Shown here piece after piece: positions 1 to 12,390 of a stretch of DNA of 64,000 bases. Position 1 is the first letter of the stretch, and every line of letters starts with the position of its first letter. The notes under the pieces were generated by a model, which saw only the letters and a program-made list of their open reading frames with translations, did no database searches and was not told the DNA's origin. Origin of the DNA: Scleromitrula shiraiana (taxonomy: Eukaryota > Ascomycota > Leotiomycetes > Helotiales > Sclerotiniaceae); the NCBI GenBank assembly GCA_028455995.1, contig JABELC010000015.1, positions 310,001 to 374,000 of the forward strand. Direction: 5' to 3'. Both the position numbers and the translations under genes were made by a program.

Positions 1-777
1 AGGGGGCGATTCTGGAACATTCGACCTTACAGCCCATCCAATACTTCTCGGTCCCCTAGGCATACCGCCAACACTATCCCACCTCCATGGATCCAACGCA
101 TCATGACTCAAACTATCCACCGTCATCATAGCCTGTTGCAATTCGGATAAATCTCGTACTCTTCGGGGGTCTTCTAATCGTCGTGGCGGTTGAGCTTCGA
201 CGCTCGCTCGCGACGGCCTAACTGGGGTTGGTTCTCCGGCGTTCCAATATGATGATGGTGTCGACCATGGTAAATCGGCATCTCCAAGACGAAATCTTCC
301 AGGTGTTGATGGTAACGGCGGTCGTTCTGGGATCTCTGGTTGAGTCGGAGGAAAATATACTAGGGTCTCTACTGTACTCATAGGACTGACAGGACTAATA
401 GGGCTGACGGGGCTAACAGGACTGATAGGACCACTTCTATCAATCAGACTGGGTGGAGCCGAACTTCCTCTCTCGCATGAATCCGTCTTGATAGACAGCC
501 TTCGGCTTCGTTCAGGCTGTCTTTGTTGATAGATAGGAGACTGATTCGCTTGGCGATGACCTGGAATTAAGATCGATGGTACTGATGAGTTTTGTACTCG
601 CGTATTTAATTTTTGCTTCATATTGTTTGATCCGTATCCCAACGACCCCCCATATAATTTTTGGCTGTCTGACATCGACACTCTGAATTCAACGTTGGCA
701 TAGGCACCTGGTGTACCTGACCAACGTGAAGCTTGTGGTGCTCTCGGGGGATATGGCGCATTCCAGGAGTTTGCCAT
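1..777 (-). CDS. Partial Pro/Ser-rich hypothetical protein (5' part; runs off left edge)
   Basis: An uninterrupted reading frame runs from an ATG at 777 down to base 1, giving 259 codons with no stop, so the gene continues outside the window. An in-frame TGA lies two codons upstream of the ATG (781-783), which supports this start. The protein begins MANSWNAPYPPRAPQ and is rich in Pro, Ser and Arg. Around 365-430 it carries a short run of Ser-Pro repeats (ISPVSPVSPISPVSPMS), which looks like a disordered, possibly phosphorylated linker. No signal peptide, membrane segment or catalytic motif is visible. I do not recognise the family. It could be a regulatory or scaffold protein whose folded domain lies beyond the edge. 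Confidence 0.7.
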   Translation of the reverse strand, partial: MANSWNAPYPPRAPQASRWSGTPGAYANVEFRVSMSDSQKLYGGSLGYGSNNMKQKLNTRVQNSSVPSILIPGHRQANQSPIYQQRQPERSRRLSIKTDSCERGSSAPPSLIDRSGPISPVSPVSPISPVSPMSTVETLVYFPPTQPEIPERPPLPSTPGRFRLGDADLPWSTPSSYWNAGEPTPVRPSRASVEAQPPRRLEDPRRVRDLSELQQAMMTVDSLSHDALDPWRWDSVGGMPRGPRSIGWAVRSNVPESPP

Positions 778-3700
778 TCTTCAGGAAATCAATCAAATTT
801 TGATCGACAAATATTGTTAAGATATTCAGTCTTTAAGACTGGGTCTTTGGATCCGCAATGGTAAGAAATAGTTCGGATGAAATGGGGGACTAAGAGGATT
901 ATGACCTTATCAAGAACCTACTGATATGTATGTACCTAAATCAAATCTGACGAATAACAAAATATTTATATGGTCTCCGGCAGACAGGACCTTGCTTCGC
1001 CCAAGTTGGAGAGGGGCTTCAGGCCCGCTTATTGTGCCGCCTTTGTACTAAGGTCGTAGGTACGTAACGAAAGAGCAACGAAGGATGCAGGGGTATGGTA
1101 GAGTGAGGCTTAGTATGTATGCATGATGTCGTTCACGTTGGAATTTCAACGAATAATGGCGGGTCATTGCGCGCGCGACCGACCTTGACTTTCGATCAAT
1201 GGAAACCTTTGTAGAATACTTACAGGGTGGAAATTGCCAATATAGGTATGTAGTAAGAGGCCTGTTGAATGGATTTGGGGAAGATCCACAGAATACACTG
1301 AGCTTCTAACCAAATATGGGCTTTCGAGCTCTTAGGGATTATTGTCTTACAAATAAAGGGAAGTTGTTTGATGTGTTTTTGTTGTCGTGAAAGGTATCAA
1401 TTTCTTGTTCAATGACACAACTAATACAGTACTCTAATGGGGGTGAAAATTAGTAGCACATCTCCCCCATCTTTCAGAATTACCCTTGGAAGGAAGTGGA
1501 TCAATTGGATACAGTTACACCATCGATCATTCGCTACAAAAATTTTAGGAGCTAAGCTCGGATAATTGTACGCCTCGGAGGCGGCTGGCGACTCCTTAAT
1601 TTTTCCCCCTTCCGCTGTCAAATAAAGGCTCTCATAATGGGTCTCGTAGGAATGTTGGTATAAGATCATCTATATGTGAATCGTTCAGCCACGAGGATTA
1701 CTTACCATTTCAGTTCTGACAGACTTAAAGATGGCGATGCACATAACTGCGGATGATTTTTTATCTTCCGTTTGCTAAGTGGCTGATATTTGTATCCTTT
1801 TTACCATGGCTGTGGGGACCAACATACATAAACCAACAATCCACATATTATGGGTCGGATATATGGTTATCGAATCGATCGCGTCTATTCCCATTCTAAA
1901 TTTAAGAAGTATCAATAATAGATGCTTGAAGTCGGGGACCAACTCGTATGAATTTGCCATCTAGTAAGACTTACATGATCACGGAGGTTAGGCTCTACTA
2001 CGCAGGTACCTGTTTCTCAACGTCCTTTACTGGCGCGTAAATTACATGTAGGTACATTTTGCATTTGGCTGTTGTTTCCCCATCTCGGATAGAGCTTCTG
2101 AGATGGTAAACGCGAGATCTGCTTACGATGCTGTCAGCCAAGATCTCTTCAATGATTTCAATCTGCCCCCCATCATTGATATATTGTGTTGCGCATTTAC
2201 ACTAATCTACCGGCACCTCTCTTATCCTTGGAATAAGCCTTCTACGAGAAAATCTCTCGACGAACCAATTGATACATGCCGTATCCCGAACAAAGTGCGA
2301 TGCACCTTTCATCCACAATTTTGAAGAGTCCAAATTATGAAGAAGACAATGCTAGTGGGACCGTATCCTCTTCAATTTCTCTGTCTCTTATTGGATCATA
2401 TATGTATGGTCAGAACTTAATGGGATCTACGCAGATCATGAAGAAAATATATGGAGGTGTTTGCAATAATCCTCCGAGAGACAAACATTCCATGGTATAC
2501 TCACCACAACTTGAACAAGCAACCGTGAAGAGGATTAGGGTCGGGGAAGAGGAAGGGAAGGGGATGGGGAGACGAGCCAGGCAGTCATTACAGTCCAAGC
2601 TTTCACCGCTTGGTCACTAACTCGTAAATTCTGTTTTTGCATCATGTAAAGCTTCCTGGTGGCATCGCAATATATGCAACTCTTCTAACTCAAACATCTT
2701 CGCAGTCAAAGCACTATTGTAATTACATACACATATCCACATGCAAATTAATATCGTATTGCAACCCTACAAAACATCCCCTATTCACTTGACACATTCG
2801 CATCTCGAGCCGAGACTCTCAATTCTCATGGCAATTAAATTCGAATCAACAACTCACTTAATGCGGAAATCTCCGCCCTGGTGTTTTCGAGCAATAAAGC
2901 ATTGACATAATGAAAAAGGTATAGTCAGCGTGCTATGGAGCGATGGAAGGAAACACAAGTAAATAAAATGCAAGATACAGTAATAATCTTGTCAGCTCCA
3001 TCCTTCGATCATGATTCGTGATCTCTAATTTTATAAAATTGTCATGAATATCGCTAGTACGTACAATGCGTTAAACAAGGTTTAGCCCAATACTCCCTCT
3101 GATTCCTTCTCGACTGAATTGTGAAAAGGATTTTTTTCACTTGACAATTGACAACCATAAGCAATTATATTAAACCCATGATATACCGATTGATAATCCC
3201 CGAATGTACCGGCATCCCTCGTCTATTGGAAGTGGAACGCCGGCACTCGGGGTGATATGCGCGTTGATTACTTGAATGAGAACGCGGATGAACCTCTAGA
3301 ATCCTACGGAGTGAAACAATTTTGCATTGAATAAGCATGCAAGCAAGTGATAAAAGATATGGCTGTAAAAAATATGTATTGGTGGTGGTAGTGATGGTGG
3401 TATTGAGGAGTTGATCGCCAACTCCTTTACAACTTAGGCTATTGGTACACGATGGAAGGGCAGGACCTTTGGCGTTCCGTTGAACAATGCAAAATTTCAC
3501 AATGTAACAAATGAATTCAAAAAACAATTGTTTTGCTTCCCGAAAAATCATTGTCCGAACCGGCATTGAGAGTAGGTGGTAATTTCACTGGCCATCCAGA
3601 TCCTCCAAATTCAAGTATTCTCAAGAAACTTCTCTGAGCCCGTAGTCATCGGGCTGCTCACTCAGAACAACCATCGCAGTTTGTAACAATTTTCACTTTT

Positions 3701-5058
3701 GGAACACAACGAGTGCGATAATAACCCATCTGTTAAATTCCTCTAATACTTGAATATTTGAGAGTTACTACTAATACCTCTAGCACTTGCGTTTTTCAAT
3801 CATCATTTACAACTTCAAAATTAGTTGGGTATGAAAAATGGCTAACACTTTCACTGAAAGATCGAAACTAACGATACAACTTCTGGAAAATTTTCTGCAA
3901 ACTAAAGATCGTCGACTACTGACACAACAGCAGAATTATAACGAAAGTCTTCCTCTTCTTTTCTCAAGATCGGCAGAAGAATTGACCCACTAAACATCAA
4001 AAGCTCAAGGCAATTGCATGTTGCTTTGACCTATTTCTTCGATTTTGGATTATTATGAACTTGAAAATTTGTTGCATGTCGTGCGGATACCGGCATCAGC
4101 TGCACGGTCGTCAGTCAACATCCTATTCAATATGAGATATCAGTTTAAATCCTCCTGAAGTTGATGGATGCAAAGAATAGGATCTGTCTGATATTCTCAT
4201 CGAACATGCGACACTTTTAAAAACACGCCTTTCCGCAGGGCAAATCTACTCAGGGAGATACCGACGTGCTTCTTCCAGACTCAATGAGTGCTCCTGATTC
4301 TTTCTTTAGGGATTCAATGAGATGGCCAGGAGATCTTGATCTGAGTTTCGAAGCTCAGGAAATCCTCTCAAGGTATCCTATAGCGTGAGCGTCAAACTCG
4401 AAAGAAGAATTTCAAAAACCAGTCTATAGCAGGTCGCACTCTTTTTGCCATCCAGACTATCTGGTTCGCGATATCTAAGCTTAACCATGGTTCAACCATG
4501 GTATTAGTACTTTGAGAAGCAGAGGCCACGAAGACTTCAAGCTATGGATATGCATATCGCCACAGCTCGTTCTTTATCAATCAACATGTTTAAAGCTGAA
4601 CTTCAAATCTCTTGTGTACTCCTGCCTTTTGAGATTCTCTTGAGAAATCAATCTTGATCTGCTTCTGCATGCTTGTCAATCTTATTCCATATTCAGAATT
4701 GCATTTCGTTTAAAAGATATCTCAATTCTCAATCAAAGCCAGTGTCGGATTACTGCCGATATAGGTGTGTAGTTTCTCAAGATGGCAATCTAGCTATCTA
4801 ACCAAAAGTACTGTTACGCAACAGAGCGAACTATCAGAAAAGGATCACCTTAGATATAACGGGCTAGTCTTAGTGCCTACCAGTGGCAGTTTAAAGTACC
4901 ATTAGACTTTCCACTGAAAGTCTTACTGCAGATCGTGACCATGGTTACGATACGATTTCACGATTCTATTGTAATTGAGGTATAGATCTAGAACAACAAT
5001 TAAGGAATGAAGAGGTACATTATGAAGAAATTATCGCCATCATACCTAAACTCACAGC
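778..5058. other. Gene-poor stretch of about 4.3 kb
   Basis: I see no convincing gene here. The open frames are all short (133 codons or fewer), lack recognisable domains and overlap on both strands. A small palindromic pair of AACCATGG words lies near 4484-4502. The first few hundred bases should hold the promoter and 5' leader of the leftward partial gene. Confidence 0.5.
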
Positions 5059-6356
5059 CTACGACGTTTTTCTAGACGTCTCCAGCCTTCCCGTCTCTTC
5101 ATCTCTTGTCGCCTCTGCCATTACATTTATATCATCGCCTTGTTGACTCCCCTCCCTATTATCCTCTTCCCAAAACCCCCTATGCAGATTCTTCCCCATA
5201 CACATCCCTCCCAAATCAAACGGATCCAACACAGTCCAGAGCCACCACCTCTTGTCTTCATATCCCGCACCCTCTATCTCCGTGACCCCATCTTTATCCA
5301 AGTAAATCTTGATATTCCTTGGAAGAAATCTCATCGGGTGTCTCCAATTCAGGAGCCACATGTTAAGCAGCATGAGAGTTGCTTCAAAGACCCAAAAAAA
5401 CCATTCGTATCTGATTATTGGACTTATATCCTTATATGATAGGGTAGAAGAAGGATGTATATCAGCTACGGAGAAGTATTCTACTGTGCGGTAGATCGTA
5501 CGTGTACCAATGAGACCAGATGAGACATAGAGAGTGATGAGGACGGCATTTAGATTAGAGGGTAAGAGAAAATTCTTATAGCATTTGTAGTGGAATGTTG
5601 CGGCGAGGAGAATAAATAAGAACAAGATGACTAGTTGTAGAATGAGTGCAGTTTTGAGAAGTGTGTGACCTATTTCCTGCGCAGATTCGGGAAGGGATGA
5701 GTTGGCGATACGAACAGCACCGTTTGCGTTTAGGGCTTCGACAACGGCAGACAATGCGCCGAATGTTGTTAGAACACGCCCAGGATGGATTGGTGAGTGG
5801 TATGGAACGTAGTATAGAATACGAGAAAGGATAAAGTAGTTTATGAGTTCGTAAATTGGCCTGAACACTTGTTAGAATTCGATTTCCATTTATCAACCAT
5901 AGGAGGTATGTTTGTACAGAAAATGGATGGCAAACGTACGGAGCAGCATATAACATAACTATACTAGCAATGTAAATATTTAGATTCGAATAGCTGAAAG
6001 CACTCACTTCTCTCAAGATAAACCCAGAAAGATATATGGCGCCAGCCCAAGGAAAGAGGCCTGTAACTTTCCAGCATTTGTATCGACTAGAGGGATATTA
6101 TGTATAAGCATATTTTCTTTTCTAAGGTGCAAATACGTAAAGGCTGTACTTACTAACACTGATAAGTATGAAGAACTATAGATATTGCAACTAGTACCGC
6201 AAAGGCAACTGGCGCCCCTTTATCAGGAGCATAGAAGTAGTAGCTCCCCGGTACTAGAGATGAGAAAGAAATGTATTAGCTAGAATATTCCACACACGAC
6301 GAAATTGCGTGTTTGCTGTAAGAAAACATACCAGGTTTTCCGTCTTCTACGTCCAT
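5059..6356 (-). CDS. RTA1-family seven-transmembrane protein
   Basis: The four-exon model is complement(5059..5860, 5940..6086, 6154..6253, 6332..6356), encoding 357 aa. The introns are 79, 67 and 78 bp with GTACGT, GTAAGT and GTATGT donors and AG acceptors, and the frame is continuous. Seven hydrophobic segments are visible, for example VAFAVLVAISIVLHTYQ near residue 25, LILQLVILFLFILLAATFHY in the middle, and WFFWVFEATLMLLNMWLLNW before the tail. The stretch GLIGTRTIYRTVEY between TM6 and TM7 is characteristic of the fungal RTA1/RSB1 family. Known members are plasma-membrane proteins linked to 7-aminocholesterol resistance, sphingoid long-chain-base release and azole or stress tolerance. 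The C-terminal 90 residues are hydrophilic and acidic, probably cytosolic. Length and topology are normal for the family. The exact substrate cannot be inferred. Confidence 0.9.
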
Positions 6357-6746
6357 ATCGTTCAGAAATCTGTGTTAATGCTCTCATTCAAGTCCCACTT
6401 TGGAAAAGTTCGATACAATTATATTCGTGATGCGCGAGGTTACACAAGAAATCTCATGCAGCCTTATGTAACGCAATGCCGCTTCATTCGTCAGATAAAA
6501 GACTGCCTAGCATTGCCTCGTAAATGTGTGTAAGCCCAATTCGAGGCTTAAACATGCAGAAGAAATAAATCATGGGATGAATAAGACAGGAGGATGGTAG
6601 TACCGATGATATGGGCGATTGTGGAGATACATTCTCTGTTGTTTTGGAGACTTGCTCTTATTATACGGAATGCCTTAAAACCCCATAGCCGCAAATGATA
6701 TCCCTTACATGAAACTTTTCGAAAACCAAAACCATTGGCACTTCAT
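6357..6746. other. Intergenic, nothing recognised
   Basis: This is a 390-bp gap between the start of the RTA1-family gene and the 3' end of the next leftward gene. It presumably holds the RTA1-family promoter. No clear TATA box was seen. Confidence 0.4.
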
Positions 6747-7136
6747 CTACAAACCAGATAAAATGAGTGCACTATCACAAGTAACCCCATGCGAAGCACT
6801 CTTCGACGCAGCACTTTTCCTATTTTTCAACAAACATTTCTCATTCTTAGCAAAATCCATCGGGTCATAAATGATATACGCAGTACCAACACATTTTGCA
6901 GCAGTCGCGTTGTTCGCCTTCACATCGTTGTAGGCGGTGCATGCATCCATGCAAGATTCGAAAGAAGAATGAGAAGAATTGGCGATGTCGAATTGGAAGA
7001 AATTATTAGTTCCGCAAAGTCGCACATATGTGTAGACTGCTGATGCGTATGTAGTGCTATTGCTTGGAGGGCAGCCTGCAAGGTCATCTATTGTAATTGA
7101 TGTTGCCGCTGACGCGGTGGCGGTTATCGTTGTCAT
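6747..7136 (-). CDS. Small Cys-rich protein with PAN/apple-like domain, possibly the 3' exon of a larger gene
   Basis: A 129-codon frame starts at an ATG at 7136. After a Thr/Ala/Ser-rich N-terminus it has a Cys pattern seen in fungal PAN/apple-like modules: GCPPSNSTTY, then RLCG, FESCMDACTAYN, AKCVGTAYI and KCLLKN, with a last VTCDSA. Such modules occur in exported or surface proteins. No signal peptide precedes this ATG, although the Thr-rich start resembles a linker. The frame stays open upstream to a TGA near 7235, and a GTAAGT donor lies near 7262. A missing 5' exon carrying a secretion signal is therefore possible, but I could not build a convincing one. Function is unknown. Confidence 0.5.
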   Translation of the reverse strand: MTTITATASAATSITIDDLAGCPPSNSTTYASAVYTYVRLCGTNNFFQFDIANSSHSSFESCMDACTAYNDVKANNATAAKCVGTAYIIYDPMDFAKNEKCLLKNRKSAASKSASHGVTCDSALILSGL

Positions 7137-8468
7137 TATAGTGGTGGAATTGTAATTTTTAAACTCTGCTGACGCGCCAGAATCCGCCAGGGCGATTTTT
7201 CTGAAGGCGTGGTGGTTAAAAATTTGCGTTCATCACTTAACGCACAGTAAGATAAAACTTACTTCCTCGATAAAACCGACTGTCTGATTTCATACCATAT
7301 GCCCCTGGCCAGAAGCCAAGATCATACAACGCACAAAGCAAAACACCACAAACAAAATTGACGTGAAATTCCGGAATTTTTTGAGCTCACTGAAGCATCT
7401 AATGTTGATTCTAGTGCTGCTTACTGTCAACGCTGCTGATATTGAACATAGATATACAATTGGAACGACTTCTTACCTTCTCTGAATAGAGTGACACTAG
7501 ATTGCGAGATTGCAACAGGAGGTTTTTGAAATGCCGAAAATATCGAGTATAAGCTCTTCTGCTCTGGAGACACAGTTTCCATACCTTCCGGTACATGCTG
7601 AAGTCTTTCACTGGCAGGTGATAGTCGTTGCCATACTATATCGAATGACGAAATAATGCAAAAAATCTCATATCTAAAAATCCACCATGGGAGCAATAGG
7701 ATGCGAATAGTAAAGATATAGTGTACAGATATCTAGTTATCAACCTTGATGCAATAATCATGTTGGATTTATGGTCCTCAAACTATTTGATTCCATGAAT
7801 GGGTGTACCGCGCCACCAGTATCCAAACTGCCTGGCAAGAAAAACCAAAAATCATTTTTTTTAATACGCTGAAGGACTTGAAGGTGCAATGAGCTTGGTT
7901 GAGCCGAAAATGATACTTATAATTGTGGTCCAGCTTTTCAGCAAACGGGTCTTTACGAACTTATCAAAGTCTTGACTTCAATTTGTAATCTCAACAATGG
8001 CTGGGGTCGATTGGAGTGTTATATTCACCAAGTGACTCGGCCAAGTCACATCATCATATAAGCAATGCAAGTGTAATTGACTTTTGCAGTATCGCATCGT
8101 GATACTGTCTTTGTTGGAAGAATATTAACCGGTATCTCAATGAAACGCATTGAGATAGTGTATGCAACCTTTAATTTCTCTCGATCTAACTTTAGACAGA
8201 TAACAAGGGGAGACCATTGTACAGAACATGTAATTACTCATACAACCCTTTTAAGCTTTCAATATTTTAGGTATTTATGAAATGATGTGTATGTATACAT
8301 ACGAAGGATCAGAAGATAAAGACAAGAATAGAATACACCAACTCCACACCAATTAACTCTCATACACAAACCCCTTTGCCCAATGGACCAGCTTCAAACC
8401 TCCACCTCACATATCTATCAAGCAAAACTTCTTCTACACTCAACCGTTAAGCTTTCCAAAATATTAAT
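7137..8468. other. Intergenic, nothing recognised
   Basis: There are only short overlapping open frames (89 codons or fewer) with no domain. The region separates the Cys-rich gene from the decayed oxidase. It may contain an upstream exon of the Cys-rich gene near 7260-7300. Confidence 0.4.
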
Positions 8469-9770
8469 CTAAGAAGGAAGCTTGAATCTACCCCAGTTAA
8501 GATGAGTGAAAACCCCACCAACATCATACTTATCCCTGGTCGTCTTCATCTTCTCCACATCCTCGGCAGAAATAGTAGCAAAAGGATTCTGCCATTCACC
8601 CGCATCACCCATATAGAGAAAGTCCTCCGCCTCGCTGGAAGCGTTATCAGCAATAGCATAGGCATGAATATCGGCCATAGTTTTGTGTATCCAAGTAGTC
8701 ATGCGTAGATCATCTTGAGCCAAATCCCAACCAGTGCTCATCTGCCACCAGATGTGTGACTCGGTGTCATCTCTACCCCAGGTGTTCCCGATTCTGTTGT
8801 TCTTGGCGATGCTGTTGGCACTCTTGGGCTTCATGTTGGTAACGAATGCTGGGTAGAGACCAACTATATCTTTGACGTCTTCGACAGCTACTTTCCACAT
8901 TTAAAATATCTGGTAGAGAACGGGTCCATTGGTCTTGACGGTATGAACACCAAATTCGATACTAAGAGTTGAGGTTAGCTATGTTGAAACGATCGAGCAA
9001 GAGAATAATTTACCGGAACATTTGAAGTGATGAGTCCAATTGTGAAGCCCAAGTGACCATTGAAGAAACATTATTAATGGTTTGGACTGATGGGATAGTA
9101 GAGAAGTTGGGGATCTTGATGGCGGACTTTTTGTCCAAGCTTGAACACCAAGAAAGGATCCAGATGAGGTACCAAGAGTAACATTATAGGCAGTTGAGAT
9201 AACAGCTCCTGATGCAATGGAAACATCATTGTTGGCAGCCAAGTCACATGTAGCCTGGATGAAAGCTTCAATTCCACTGTCGTTGAATACTTGGATGGTA
9301 GTGATGACGAGTGGGATAGCGCAGGTCTTGAGAGTAAATTTTGTGATGACACCGAAGTTGTTGGCACCACCTTTCAAAGGCCAGAAAAGGTCGGAGCTCT
9401 AGTTTGCAGATGCTACAACTTAAGTACCATTTCTAAGGACGACACCGTAGCTAACGACATTGTCCATTGCGTATCCGTATTTGTTGTTGAAGTAATGAAT
9501 TCCTCCAATGAGAGTCAGACCGGGGACACCAATGGCCATATTATTCGAGATACGAATAGACGTCAAACCATCTGTTATATGGACCAATATCAATAGTACT
9601 GTTATCGGCAGAGATTTTATCCTGCCAGAAGTAAAGACAACATGATGAAAAGAGAAAATGGTGGTCAAAGAAGGTGATGATTTGCAAAGGGAAGTTGCTG
9701 GCCATTGAAATGAATGGGAATAGAAACATCCTTACATAGTCTTTATGAGCAATGCCAAAACCTATCTCAT
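8469..9770 (-). pseudogene. Decayed FAD-linked oxidoreductase (berberine-bridge-type, FAD_binding_4/BBE)
   Basis: Read leftward, successive fragments match the secreted FAD-linked oxidase family in order. STIDIGPYNRWFDVYSYLE and GVPGLTLIGGIHYFNNKYG belong to the FAD-binding part. DLFWPLKGGANNFGVITKF, the substrate-domain piece QMFRIEFGVHTVKTNG and a C-terminal part ending YDVGGVFTHLNWGRFKLPS follow. In-frame stops lie at 9541-9543, 9420-9422, 9399-9401 and 8901-8903. There is a small deletion plus frameshift just after 9541, where residues between YLE and IGVPG are missing, and a one-base frameshift in the A-run near 9134. A normal-looking intron with GTAAAT donor survives at about 8965-9015. 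The N-terminal region beyond about 9730 is too eroded to align by eye. No functional product is expected. Living relatives oxidise alcohols, sugars or secondary metabolites using bound FAD. Confidence 0.85.
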
Positions 9771-11249
9771 CATTGAAATTAAGCTTTAGTCCCCGTCCAA
9801 GCCGGATATCAGTGGTAATCAGGGTGTTTACCTAGAGCATTTACCCAGATATCGGTAGCTGATTCCATACCCATCGCAATTGCGAAGAACTCCCGAAGAT
9901 ATGACAGTGCGTAGATCGCGAATGGGTTTTCTCACTGCGCATTTTCAATCTCAGGTGCATTACGTCTATCCCTTTGATTTTGTCGAGCAAGGAGACCAGA
10001 AAAACTATGATTTGACTTGGGAGGAGAGAGAGCAAGAAATTTGATAAGCAATACAGCATCATTAAAAATGACGATCAGACGAAGCTAGACACCAAGCAAT
10101 GGACGCATAGAAATGCCACTAGAGCGGATTAAGCATCTCAGATCGCATTTCGTATTCGCACCTTCGCATAGAACCCCAGGTCGGAGAATACCTAGGTATT
10201 TTACAAAGTCCGGGGGTGGATCTTTACTACGATTACCCCTCGATCGCTCGACCATGATGTAACTTTACAATCGTTATCAAGAATTTCTCTTAGGATAGAC
10301 TTCATCATTGTTGCAAAAAAGAGATAATTAAGAGACCAAATACATATAGTTAATCAGTAATATATACATTAGGATGTATATAGTAACGTGACTACGAGAA
10401 TCATGCGCGAAGTACGAGAAAAGGAACAGAAAAGAGTAAACAAACCATTACGAAATATTTCGTAAGGGGAAAAGGCTTTGAATTCCTGCTATTTAAATCT
10501 CTTAATGTGGTACAAATTCAATAGAGTTTGCAAGATTTTCGGGCTCCATCAAAAAAAGGCTATGGCCACCAGGGCAAGCATGGTTAACTGGCGGGGCCGG
10601 TCAGAGCTGCTTCGGCAAAGTTCCGGGCCCAGATAAGGAACTAGAACATCATAACAATGTGAGCTGCTAGGTTTGACACTTACAACATCCTTTAGACTTG
10701 AATACAAGATGTGGGCAACGCCTATCTGAGATGGAAGTGTGTTGCCAGAGGCGATGCTATATTGTCCACCATAGCCCTCTTAGATTACGAATCTAGCCCC
10801 ACAATCGACTTTTCAGCCCCAATCCCACAATATCCACAGCATGGAAAAAGTATCCAAATAATGTGGGAAGAGAGTGATCTTACCGATTAGCTTATAACTA
10901 TTTAGAATATCTCTAGACCGCTTCAATTCGAGTTAAATCCACTGCGGCCTATAGGCTCACATAATCCTACCATATATTGCGTGGTATTATATAGAGGGAG
11001 AGCAGTTATTGTGAATGAAGTAATCCAGCCCACCAAGTATATCAGTGTGTGAAGTAGCAAACCTTGAGATCAAGATTTTGATCATGATAATGGTAGCATG
11101 AAACCTGAAAACGGCTAATCCTAGACCAATACCTATGAGCCACTTTATGGAGTTGAGCTTATTATACATCGGAGAAAACAATTGTACAATAATGACCGAC
11201 CAACGAGTCTCACGAAACCATACTTAGGACTACATATTGGCAACTACCA
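9771..11249. other. Intergenic, nothing recognised
   Basis: The first 300 bp may hold the eroded N-terminus of the oxidase pseudogene, since a hydrophobic Met-initiated frame starts at 10062. The rest contains no frame with recognisable content. Confidence 0.4.
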
Positions 11250-12135
11250 TCAAACACTCGAATTTCCTTGACTCCACTTCTTGATAGCTTGTACCGCCTC
11301 ATCGACCCCTTTAGCAATTACTGTAGGACCGCCGCTCGCCAAATCTCCCAATCTATCCGTCCACCCGCCGTTACCATGATGGCCTCCCGCTCTATCCACC
11401 CAAGCAGCCTGTAAACCAGCGGCTCTAGCCCCGATTACATCGAATGGATTCCCACTAACCAGCCATATATTGGCCATATCTTCCCTACTGGTCGTCTTCC
11501 CCACTTTTCTTGCTAGATGTTGATATACCAATGGCGCGGGTTTATACACTTTGATATCCTCAACTGTTACGAGGTCTTGAAATACTGAAGCATGAGGTGA
11601 TAGAGATGGTGATGAAGTGACAGATGAGGATACCATTGAGTCGGTTCCGTTGGAAAACACATACGCAGAAATTGAGGGGTCTGAAGCAATAGCTTCAAGT
11701 CCAGGTGTAACGTCAGGGAATGTGTCCAGCTTGTTATATGCGTCCATGAGATTCTCTGTATCGGTTTTGGAAAGAGTAAGATCATGTTCTGCTAATGCGT
11801 GACGTAATGATGTATTCGTGATATCTGAGAATGGCTTGTACAATACTTATGTTTGATGTTAAGATATGATACCCAAATAGTTGATATATGTTTAGGAGAA
11901 CTTACACATGCTATTCATCCGAAACGTGTATTCTAATTGCTAGTGTAGAGTATTGCATGAGAGCTTGTTTTTATATCAAAGGATGGCAGATTCTACTTAC
12001 ATATCTTCTCCATAATGCCGCCACCGATTGTGCTTTCTCGTCTCCAAAATGGCGGGCCAGTTCTTTTGCGATGCTCTCTGTTGAGAGGAGAGTACCATAT
12101 AGATCGAATGCAATGATTATCTTATCGTTCGACAT
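11250..12135 (-). CDS. Haloacid dehalogenase, type II (HAD superfamily)
   Basis: The three-exon model is complement(11250..11845, 11906..11939, 12001..12135), encoding 254 aa. Introns are 60 and 61 bp with GTAAGT donors. HAD motif I is near the N-terminus (IAFDLYGTLLS, nucleophile Asp). Motif II is VFSNGT, the conserved Lys follows in IKVYKPAP, and motif IV is WLVSGNPFDVIGARAAG, the form seen in L-2-haloacid dehalogenases. Length is normal for the family. Bacterial relatives hydrolyse short-chain 2-haloacids to hydroxyacids. Fungal members are common, but their natural substrate is usually unknown, so a general hydrolase or phosphatase role is possible. It is cytosolic by absence of targeting signals. 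It is divergently arranged with the HNH gene, sharing a 255-bp intergenic region. Confidence 0.9.
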
Positions 12136-12390
12136 GTTTACCTGATAGGCTTTTCCGTGACTATGTTGCAATGTAAATGAAATAGAAAGATCAGAAGCTT
12201 GTAGACATGACGTGCATGTGCATCTCAAAATGCGGGGTAATACAGGTACATGCTTCGGGGGTTCGTCAGGCCTAAGGGACACTAAACGGTACCCCGCATT
12301 TTTCTTTTTACTTCCTCACTGATCGTTCATTCCTCGATGGCTATATATTACGACTCTCCATAGTAATAATTAAACATTCAATATATCTTC

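Noticed and set aside
2276..2620. 114-codon rightward open frame
   Set aside because: No domain; overlaps another frame on the opposite strand; composition not gene-like.
3165..3566. 133-codon leftward open frame
   Set aside because: No domain, unusual composition, no supporting exons.
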